Origin: Owenia fusiformis
Taxonomy: Eukaryota; Annelida; Polychaeta; Sabellida; Oweniidae
Assembly: GCA_903813345.2 (NCBI GenBank)
Contig: CAIIXF020000012.1
Span: forward strand, 28,470,684-28,534,683
DNA: 64,000 nt
Reading direction: 5' to 3'
Numbering within the stretch: the stretch's first letter is position 1; each line of letters starts with the position of its first letter. Of this stretch, positions 50,401 through 62,400 are shown piece by piece. Both the position numbers and the translations under genes were made by a program. The notes under the pieces are model-generated. The model had not been told where the DNA came from and searched no databases. It worked only from the letters and a program-made list of their open reading frames with translations.

Positions 50401-53400
50401 TAATTTGTTGGTTTCATTCGTTTAGCCAATCAAAACATTGTAAAACAATAAATTGTCTGTTACGTACAATCAATTTTGTTCAGTTTTGATTAGTTGTCAG
50501 AATAAAGTTACGTTCATCTGAATCCATGTATGAAAACAAAAATCCTATTTTCACTTCAAAATACATCAGTGAGATGAAGGCTCGGAATTGTCACATGCAA
50601 TAACTTATTGTCGTATTCGTTATTTTATCTTCTCGATAGTAGCATTTAGTCGCACATTTGATGCCAAGTCACCTTGTCGCGTACCTCTTGGGGAACCCCA
50701 CATTTATGTGTGTACTCATGGAAGTAAATTCCCCGGTGTAGCCGAGAGCCACAAACTTTTCAACAGGTTCGAAATGACCAATTTCTCTCATATATACTCT
50801 AAATATTTTATTATTTAGCACCTACAAAGTATTGCTAATAACCATATGTAATTTCAATAAGGAAACTTATCTGGCTACATATAAATTCAATATCAACACT
50901 AGCTGTTCTCTCAACACGTCCTGGCTTACCTTGTGGTGACAAACCCTGGGTTTTCGCTATTTATAGTTTATCAACACCTGGACGCATGCGCATTTTATAC
51001 TTTATCGGGCACTTTAAATACATGAAAATTAAAATATCATATAGTGATTTAATCAAGTAGAGTCTAGGTGTATTTGGCAAGGATTATAGGGTGAGATGAC
51101 AGATAGTATGAAGTTAGCAGTTGAAGAAGCGTACTCTAGGCTGCCCAAGAGTAAGTTAACCCATGATAGATGAAAATATTGTACAGTATTGTGAGAAGGT
51201 CACTAAAGAATCTAGGTTTGGAATAGCTTGTGTATTTGGTAAGGATTGTAAGGAGATAGGGTATGAACTCTAGCAAGCTAGTATGAAGTTAGCAATTGAG
51301 GAGGCATACTCTAGGCTTCCCATGAGTAAGTTAAATACATGAATAAAAAATTATGAATATATAATATAATGAGTAAATCACTTTGAATCTAGGGTAAGAA
51401 AAATCCATTTAAGTTCCAAGGATTGTAAATGGGAATGCTTCTTTACCAACTTGGGTCGTGTAAAATTAGGACTGCTTGACTAGGCTGTGGTAAAGTGGAG
51501 CCCTCTATCTGTTGTCCCAGACAATAACTCAACAATTTGTTTCTCTTCCACTTTCATTATATTTAATTATAATTAATTGCTAAAATCTGATTACTAATTA
51601 TTCCCTTATATACATTAATTATCACAATTTGGCAGTCTATGACAAAAAAAGTTTTAAGTACCCTACTCACATTGAAATATTTGAAACACTTTCAATTAAT
51701 TCAAAATGCCAAATATTGCTCCTTCAATAATTTAATGTGCCTGCAAAAATGTAACATAAAGAGTATAAAATCCTAAAATGATTGCGGTGAAAAAATTGTA
51801 AGATCCAAAAATGTCCTCTACAATCTACATTAAAACCTTTGGAGAGCAGTGTGCTTTTACTCCAGTGTAAGTTGTTGTAATTCATGACTAGGGTCAGAAG
51901 AAGTGAGTAGCTCCCACAATTCTTTCATATTCTATCGTATTCCCCATTACGTCATCTCCCGCATCATCTCCAATCAAATTGCAGGATGTGATCACGTGAA
52001 CAATCATGAGCACATGCTCTCTCAGTGCTGCGCATGCGCAAAGTTAAATTTAAAATCGTGGGAATGGCGTTAAAGGTCATCTTTGGGAAATCTCCCCCCC
52101 CCCCTGACTAGGGCATTGTATAATCTGATTTGTCCACATGATTTCAATATATCCTTATTTTTACACAGTTCAATTCAGAATCTTCAAAACAAAATTCTGA
52201 TAAAATATTTTTACATGTATTGGTATCTCACAAGGTAAACTATTGCAATTGCCCACTTGTCTGCCTTTTTTATGAAATCCCCTATAAAGCTATTAAAAAT
52301 AACATTCTTAAGGTCTTAATATGACAGGCCATCTGCGTCAATCGAAATGAATGCCTGAAAACGACAGAACATAAATATGTGTCAATGGAATTAAATGCCT
52401 GAAAATGGCAGGACATAAAGATGTGTCAATAGAATTAAATGCCTTTAAGTGACAGGCCATCTGTGTCAATAGAAATGAATGTCTGAATATGATAGCCTAT
52501 ATCTCCATGGAACTGAATGCCTGAAAATGCAGGCCATATATATATATGTGTCAATGGAACTGAATGCCTGAAAGTGCAGGCCATTATATGTGTGTCAATG
52601 GAATTGAATGCCTGAAAATGCAGGTCATTATGTGTCAATGGAACTGAATGCCTGAAAATGATGGGCCATCTGTGTCATTTGAACTCAATTCCTGAATACT
52701 TGGTTGCAGCATCTTTGACGTACGCCTGCACAGTGAAATCAGGAGGCCCTCGTTTTGGTTTAAAGTTTTCTTGATCTAGTGATATGACAGTCTTCATAAT
52801 GGCTTGTAGCCCAGTCAGCCTCAATAGTACGCTACTGTGGTCGTTTATATGACCCCCGATGATAACACTGTCCTTTCCCTCAAGGAGCAACCCTACAGGA
52901 AATACAAACGGCTCTTCAATATACCAATGTCGAACTATGGGATAGCGTTTCAATAGATCTGGGTGGACTTCTATAGGTCCACTGGCATATACTATTCTTG
53001 GTTTGGGTGTGGTGCAGAATACGACGAGATTAAATGTATAGAACCTCAAGCCTGTTGCTTTTTTAAACAGAGTTGCATGCGTAATAGTTATGTAATACGA
53101 GCCTTTATATTTCTCCATTGGAGTCCCACCCCTTAAAGGAGTTTTAATATTGCTAAAAATTGCTGACAGGTTTCCGCGGAGCATTACAAACTTACAATCG
53201 CAGGCGTCATCACCTAATTGGCATTTTAGAATACGGAGTGGGTCAAAACCATGTACGAAGTAAAGTTCATTGTTCTTTATGAATGGTATCCAGTGTTTGT
53301 CTCTCATTTGAGATTGTGGTTTTGGGCCCTTGATTCGAGGACGTATTAACACATTTGATTCCATATCCCAGATGAATGAAAAATCTCGCATTTTTTTTAG

Positions 53401-56400
53401 TGATGATATGTAGCCAGTGTTGAATGTCATTAATAAACGGTTCCTAAACGTAAAAAGTCTTGGCTCGATTGGACCATCACCTATATGCCATTTTGGTGTT
53501 ACCATGCCAACGAGAGATCCATTGGTCAATGGCTGCATGAATTTATCAAATTGTTGCGTGAAAATAGTATTATCTTGAAACACATTTGCTGGCCATTTTT
53601 TTGCAATGTTGTACGCCTCATTTTGCAACCATATCCTAAGTGTCGTAAAAAGTCGTCCCTTGAACCATAAAATTGCTGGACTATTGGCATAAAATGTATT
53701 ATCCCGACCATTTAATAGGTACATCTTTTTTGCGGTCTGTTCAACTCTGGGCGAAAACGAATAGACAAGCGATGTTGAGATGTTTTTGGACACACTTAAT
53801 GCCATGCCTTTATCCGAGAATATAGCGCCATCTATTTTAAAATGATGCTTAAATGTTTCATCCAGTATCAGTTTCGGTTGTTTCATGTAGGTGATACCTT
53901 TATCACTTGCACTATTTCTATATGTAATGTCTCTACATGGCTTTTGGTAATATACAAAGAACCATTCAGTGCTCCTCGTAAATAACAATCCACAAAGCAC
54001 AATTAATATAAATCCTAATATTAAAGTCCTCTTTGAATTCATTCTTAGCATCCTATTTAGGTGTCGTTTCAGGTATTTCATAACAGTTGCAACTTAGCAA
54101 ATTCTGTATCCACCAATCAGTTTGATTTCATCGTTCAGTTGTGAAGGTTTTCAGGCCTGTAATATGAAATTAAAATATTTCCAATATATCCTTGAATTTT
54201 TGTAATCTTACTTATTAAGGTAGTTCCACATGATGTGAATATTAATACACATGAACATATTATAATTACCAATGATTAATGAAATAGGTAATATTCTTCT
54301 AATTTTTATTTGGATATTTACATCTAATGGTAGAAAACAGATCAAAATCAAAATGTTACAATTAAGCGTTAAAATGATATTTCATATTGTTTTATTTTCA
54401 ACATTTTCTGATAGTGCAGAACTGACTTAATGCATAACTGTACATGTTTTTATGACTGTTTTAAGATACTTGGAGTTCTAAACTTTCATAAATTGTGAAA
54501 AAACTTGAGGAAATGTCATCATTTTTGCAAAACATTAAGATTTTGAATAACTGCAACATGTACATATGAGCCTGGGCACAAGAAAATGGGATTTTTTCAA
54601 TATAATGAATTTTTTTGTTTATTTTAAAAAGCGCAAAGACACCTTTCAAGTGAGCCATGGTTGTGTCTTATCAAATTTTCCCTGTAGATATAGACAGAAA
54701 TGACAGCTTTGAATTTAGCACATTTCCTCTTAATCTTGGGCACATTTTTGGCTCTGTTAAAGCACAATTTTAATTGTTGTGAATTGACCAGTTTTCCTGT
54801 GTTGAGGCTCATAAATTGATGATTGGAAAATGTAATATGAAATTATTTGTCAATTCTCATCACGTAGATTTACCTTCATTTCTCCTATGTTGTTCTTTGA
54901 AGTCTTTTTCAGTATTTCCCCTCCTTAAGGGCCATATACTACACAAGCCGTGTTTTTCAAACTGACTGTACTATGTAAAATGCCTTTTACAAATATCAGC
55001 AGTATTGTTGAACAGTTTCTAGATTTTTCCAGCATTGTTCTTATTGGTTGGTGATTTAAATGTCAAATTAACTTAAGCCATATTAGGTAGTATTACATAA
55101 TATGTGAACTACCCGATTATTCACACCAGTGGTATACCTGGCCACATGGCGATTGTAGTACCCCAAATGGGGTAATGTCAAATCCAAACATATATCCTGG
55201 TGATCAGCTTTACAATTAGGCTTTCAAAAGATCCTGGCAATTTTTGTTTTCTGTTATTTATTTTGTTAAAAATCAATCTGTATTTTTTGTAAATTTTTTC
55301 TTCTATTTTTTGTTAAAAAGGAGGTAAGTTTAAGGTGCCACATCGAGAACTTGTCATCATTTATTGATACAATATTAGCATTTAATACTTTTGTAAACTA
55401 TGTACCTATTTAGTGAAATTGTGGTATTAGAAGAGCTTAACCCTTACAATTAAAATTACTTTTAAGTGGTACTTATATTTTCAACTTCCCTTATACTTTC
55501 TCTTATTTTAACATTGTATTTTAGAAGCAAAAAAAGTATTTAAAAAAGCCCTTCTCAAAATGTCATATCGAATTTCTGTTTAAGTCCCCTTAAAATGGAC
55601 ATCAACATAATTACCTTTTAGGGGCTTTTTGACTGTTTGCTTTATTTTGCCAAAATGCTAACTCTACACATATTCAAATTTCTACAATTACATATAGGCA
55701 TACAAACTATTACCATCGTACATGACTCATTAATGATTATACACATTCAAAGTTATGCAGACACTTTGCCTCATTTGTTCTGTTTGCCTCATTTTATATC
55801 TGTTTGCCTCATTTCTGAAAATAAACAAAACCAGCATATGATGTCTAGCTTTTACTTTTCAGTATGACACAAATATTTCACTCTATTGAGATGAATATGG
55901 GGATGAATACCTGTACATCTTTCACAAGTCATATTCCACTAAGCTTAGAGGGCTAGTCGAATATCATCTTGTAGGAAGTGTTGCAAGATGATTGCTGTAT
56001 AACATAGTGTATTCCGACCCGTGCATGAAAAATTGGCGTAAAGGGGCGCGAGTTGTTTGTAGAATGAATCGGTGGAGCTTTTCCATGCATTCCACTTATG
56101 TTTTAAAAACTTAAAAACAGAAATACACTTTGAAATGTTTTATTGACTATAATATAAGATTGCACCATAATTCAAAAAATTATTTCTCATTTTCAAGGAT
56201 TATCCATGGATTAACACCCAGGTATTTTTATTTTTCAAACTTTAGAGGGCTGGGAATCATTGTGCTCGACGCTTTTGAATAATATAAATGCTGTTTTAAA
56301 TAGGTTTCATGTCTGCCAGTAATTTCTCAAATTGTGTAAACTGCACCAATTCTTTAATCCCTAGAATATTCTCTGGGAGGAATTTCCCATGTTAATCCAA

Positions 56401-59400
56401 TGGTGTGGTTCCAAGCAGATTTTGAGATAACAGGAAGGTCAATCTTTAATATATGATATAAATGAAAGCAACCCAATTAGGTGTATATTAATTTATTAAA
56501 GATTAATTAACAAATTTCCCATTTTGTATCTATTTAGTTTAAACAAATGATCAACTTTTCAGCATTAGAAATAACCAGCTTAGATATAACCCTCATAAGA
56601 CATTGTTGCAAGGGGTGCTATGTAACATATTGTATCCCACATTCTGTATTCTCAACAAAAGCATATACATGTATCTAGATGGGAGAGTATGCTGACATAT
56701 TGACTTAACGATGTCATAAAACAATTTTGATTACCCTTTGTATTCGTTCGACTTCACTTCTTGAAAGAGAGCTTCAAGAAGTGAAGTCGAAGTTTACAAT
56801 AAACCTCTGATCTCACTGAGCTAATCAGAGCGCGTTGAAATACGGACAACTTTCTATATATGGTCATTTCCTCTGACATCAACATATTGTTGACCTAAAA
56901 AATTTGACTCTAAACCTACCTCCTGTCGGTCGTTTTGAGGTTAAATGCTAAAATCCTTGTCTCCAAACTTTAGGAAATATTGTTTTTTTATTGTTAGCCA
57001 TTATTATATTTTCTATCATAAAATCTGTAAATTCTTGTATACACATTTCCAAGAGAACTGTTTGACGGATTGTTTTACAATTTTCAGGGATGATTTTTTA
57101 TCCTAATTTTATGGTGTAAAAATCAGGTTTTCAGCTCTTCTTTGGTTATAATTCAACAAGTTTTTCACCAATTTGCTTGAAATTGTTGTCACAAATTTGC
57201 TTGAAATTGTTGTCACCAATTTGCTTGAAATTGTTGTCACCAATTTGCTTGAAATTGTACAGGTACCTTAATTTATAGGCTATAAGTTTCGGCAAAACAA
57301 GTTGCAAAGATTCAAAATGGCCACCACTTTTATTGCAGAAAAATCAGGTTTTCAGCTTGTCTTTGGTCATAACTCCATAAGTGTTCCATTAATTTGCTTG
57401 AAATTAAAAAGGTGCCTTTATTTCTATATTATCAACGATATCTACAAGTTTCAGCAAAATATGTCGCAAAAAATGGCCACCACTCTTATTGCAGAAAAAT
57501 CAGGCTTTTAGCTCTTTTTTCATCATAACTTCACAAGTATTCAATCAATTTGCTTAAAATTGTACAGGTACCTAAATTTCTAAGTTATCAATAATGTCTT
57601 CAAGCTTCAGCAAAATATGTCGCAAAGATTGAAAATGGCTGCCAATTTTATTGTAGAAAAATCAGGTTTTCAGCTTTTTTGTCATAACTTTACAATTATT
57701 TCATCATCAATTTGCTTGGAATTGTACATACAGGTACCTTAATTTGTAAGTTATCAATACTTTGTTTACAAGTTTAGGCAAAATATTTGCAAATTTCAAA
57801 ATGGCCACCACTTTTATTGCATAAAAATCATGTATAAAGCTACCTTTTAGTGTGCTTGTGAAATTCCTCTGTTCCAACTTCATTATGGAAAATGGTATTT
57901 ATTGGTCCAAGCTAATACCCATGTTTTTTTTATTTTAGCTAGCCAGGTAGTTCGATAAAATTAGTATGTTTCATAATGTGCAAAAACTTTGATTATTCTA
58001 AGCTCCTACTGTAAACATTAAAAGTATTGAAACCTTACCATGTGAGTGCAATGCCCATGGTACTATTTTATTTAAGAAATATAGACTGAAGAGCAGGGGT
58101 AATATTGTCGAATACACCTCGCAGGGCTAGGCACAAACATTTCTGTACCCCAAACGACAGAAGGGAGTGAGGGGTTCAAAAGCTTTTGTGCCTCGCCCTA
58201 AGGGGTGTATTCGACGATATTACCCCTGCTCTGAGGTCTATATTACGATTCGAACATGAAACCTCACCAAAATGTTTCGAATATTCATGATGGTCCGCCA
58301 TTACTACGACCCGCTGTTATGGCGTCACACATTACACGTATTACCAGGGGTATTCTTCGCAAATATACCCTGGGTGAAATGCTGAGTTTGTTAACAGTTT
58401 ATAGAAGGTGTGAATACAGTCATGTTCGAATAATATTTAAATCTCAAATAAAAATAAGATTTGTGTCAACATGAAAGTGATTAATTCTTAAATACGAATT
58501 CTCAATGGCGCACCAGTGTATCTTTTACAATCAATATTTCATTAATGAAGTGTATTTTTAAAATTTAAATCTCAAATAAAATAAGATTAGTGTCAGCATG
58601 AAATGGATTACGCCCACAGATTACAATTTAAAAAAAGTAATGTCAGTATTAAACTCTTTTATTATTGACATTTAATCATACTAAATACTCTTTACTTTTC
58701 ACCATAAAAAAACTTTCCTGAGAATATTGAAAATACACAGCAGCAGATAACCATATGTCATGTTTCCTCAAGATATCATTTATATCCCACTGTCAGATAT
58801 ATTTTTTTCATGAGTTATATATCTCACACAGACACCATAGGACATATACGTGTGGTAGGATAATGTAACTTGATATCCTAAGGTAGAAACAGCTCCAATA
58901 TATGAAAACTGTTTTCACCATGTACACAGCCAATATAATTCGGCACCATTTCGGCATCGACAAAATTCGGCGCTGTTCCGGCACCGTTTCGACACCGTTT
59001 CGGCACCGAAACCTTTCGACACCAAAATTTGCTACCGGACTAGTCAGTCCATTTGGTGCCGAAACGGCACCGAGATTTGGCACCGAAACGGTGTCGAAAA
59101 TCAGATTGCATTTTGGGGGTGTAAGCCCGCCAAATGTATATAATTGTATTGCTTCCAGCGTATGGAGTAGAGGGAGACCCAGAGTGTTCGCTTCATAAAT
59201 ACAGGGCTTGGGTGGAGGCCAAATACTGCAACAATATGGAGAAATGCCGTCAGCTCTGGAATGATATCATGGTTCTTGGACATGGGGCAGAAGCCAATAT
59301 GTGGATAGAATTCTTCAATATTGAAAGGTGAATGATTTGGCTGTTTGCGCACGTGGGTAATTACTTAAAACAGGTCCCTATATTCAGAAGGGGTATCAGT

Positions 59401-62400
59401 CGCAGCAGGCACTTTTGAACCAAAATAGCCTGTTGTTTTAAAGAATTTTTATACTGTGTCAGTATTAAATTATTATTAACATACTATATTTTGTTATTAT
59501 ATCACCATCAAAAGTTGTCCCCAACTATTTTGTGGACAGTGTTTGACATTCAGGGTTTAGCGGCGTTTTGAGTTCGGCATCTGTAACAAATAGCAGGCAT
59601 GGGCAAAGCGCTATTTTAAGAGTAGTACGCGTATGTACCAGCCTCTGGTGGCCTTGGTGGCCTATATTTTTGTTGTACATTTATTTTGTAACTGAATGGA
59701 ATGAAACCCAAATGAAAAAATAATTAACTGATTTCTGATTCAGGACATTTGGTGATCCAAAACACTGCAGAAAGGTCTTACAACGTGGTATTAACTCTGC
59801 CAATGACTTCCCAGATCTGGTTTGTGAGGCGTACATCAAGTATGAAAGGGAAGAGGGTGAGTATTTTAGATAAATTTGAAATTGCGCTATGTGCATGATG
59901 GAAATATTTATGTGTACAGATAAGTACATTTAAGTGTAAAGGAAAGTAAATCAGACTATAATATAGATGTCATGTGAGTATGAAGTCATTGCATGCAGTC
60001 AGTCAAAATAAACTTCAATAGACGTTTCCGATAAATCGTGCCATCTTTTGGTCCATCAGAGAAACCACAATATATTGGCTAGATTGATGATGTCATAGGT
60101 TGTACTTTTTCAAAATTAGCAATAAGTTAATTCTATTTTTGGATGGAAAGATTGCTACCTTCAACCAATGATATCATCAATATTGCCAATATTAGGCAAA
60201 ATATGTTGCAAATTAAAATGGCCACCACTTTATTGCAGAAAAATCATGTATAAAGCTACCTTTTAGTGTGCTTGTGAAATTCTTCTGCTCCAACTTCATT
60301 ATGGTATTTATTGATCCAAGCTAATACCCATGTTTTTAATTTCAGCTTGCCAAGTACTTCTACAAAATTATTTTCAACCTTTGATAATGTGCAAAAAATT
60401 GATTATTCTTAAGCTCTTACTTTCAAACATTAAAAATATTGAAACTTTCCCATGTGAGTGCAGTACCCATGGTACTATTTTTTGATATTGTCATGGTTAC
60501 TGTTGTTAGGGACTCTGGAGCAGTTTGACCTGGCAACCCAAAAGTGTCATGCTCAGTTGGAGAGAATTAAAGAAAGGAGACTCAAAGTAAGTAAAAAATC
60601 ACAGTGATCTTCCAAGCATAAGAGCCAGGATTAAGTACATCATTATCCCAACGAACGAAGTTCGTTAGGGATATAGTGAAGCCCTCCGTCCGTCCGTCCG
60701 TCTGTCAGTCAGTCCGTCCGTCCGTCTGTCCGGAAGATAAATCAAATACTAGTTGACAGATTTTCTTCATATTTAGTGGAAAGATGTATATTGGTAAATA
60801 GTTTTACGCAAAAAAAAATTTTTCATCCTGACCCCCAGGGGCCATGTATGGGGGGACAGGAAAACAGAAATTTTCGCTAATTTTTAGATCTTTCTGAAGT
60901 ATAGCTTTATTATACTCAAATGAAAGGCAATTAAGAGTAGATTGCAAATATTGTATCTTTTTTCTGATTCGAGCCTCGTAAAATTCAAAATGGCCGTCTA
61001 ATGTACGATTTCGCAATAATTTTTCGATCCCTTCAAAGTATGGCTATATTATACTCAAATTGAAGGAATTTTGGAGAAGATCACAATTATGGTATTATTT
61101 TTCAGATTTGTACCTCAGAAAATTCAAAATGGCTGCTTTGCAGGAATTCGCAATTCTAAAATCTAATTTTTTCATTTTCAACCAAAGTAATGAGTATAAT
61201 TGATTGGAATTCGGTAATTGATATTTTGTTCGTTGGGATTTGCTACTCCGCGGAGTTGCCGTTATCTAGTTGAAAAAGTCCTTATTCAGTTGGTTCACAT
61301 ATAATAGGACATTGATACCTGTTTGTAACGCCTGTGTTACACCTGAAAAATCATTTGTTACAAGGAATGTCAGAACACTTGAAACGAAACAATTAAAAAA
61401 CTCCAACCATTATCAGTTTTAAGTGATGAACTGAATGATTTTGTTGGCTGGCTGAATTTTTGTTCAGTTACGATCAGTATGCCTGAAATCCTGATAATGT
61501 ACCCTGGATCTATCAAATGAATTGAAAACAATATAGACTGCCAAACAGTATTCCTCATTTGACATTGAATTTGTAAATGTGTGTCTATGTCCAGGCTGCA
61601 GAAAAAGAGGAACTAGGCAAAGAACACAAAAAACAACCCAAGCAAAAACAAACAAAACAAGCCAAGCAACAACAACACCAAAACAAGCAACAGAAGTTCC
61701 AGAAACAAGATACAAAGGAGAAATACCAGAAAAGCGCAACTCAAGAAAAGCAAGGAATGAAAAGGAAGGTATGGTTAAGTAGGATAATTTTTGAATATTT
61801 CTTTTCTTCATTATACAGTAAGTGTACATTATATTCTAATATGATATGTGACGTCACAATAACTAGAACAATTGATTTACTGGTCCATATTGGAGTATGT
61901 ATGACCGCTAAGATTCATAAATGCAAATATTTGTTTTTTCTTTCAAATTTTATTCTGGCCATTGCCAAAGACCTCAATCGCTACATGATTTCGATCTTTT
62001 AACAATGAACAGAATAAATTATTTTTCAGTCATATATCACGCCATAAATCATAAAATCTCTGTCTTTATTCCTTATGTATGGTATAATAATGTTGTGTCC
62101 TAATGTGAACACCCGACCTCTACGATTGATCCATTTGCTATGTTAGCACTTCAACTCAGGCCCAAATGTCTGAGTTTTAATTTAATCTTTTTCAATAATT
62201 TTGATTTTTCATTTTAATCATGCATTTCCGCAGTATGAGGACCAATCCACCAATGAGGCATCAAGTAAAGAGACTGGCGATGGTTTCCAGGCCTCCAAAG
62301 CTCCTGTTTCTAAATCCCCACCCCCAGGCTTCAAAGCACCAGCGCCCCCAGGTTTCAAAGCTCCTGCCAGTAAAGCCCCACCCCCAGGATATAAAGGACC

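Noticed and set aside
61464-61829. 121-codon minus-strand frame
   Set aside because: It is the antisense shadow of the Lys/Gln-rich SART3 exon 14.
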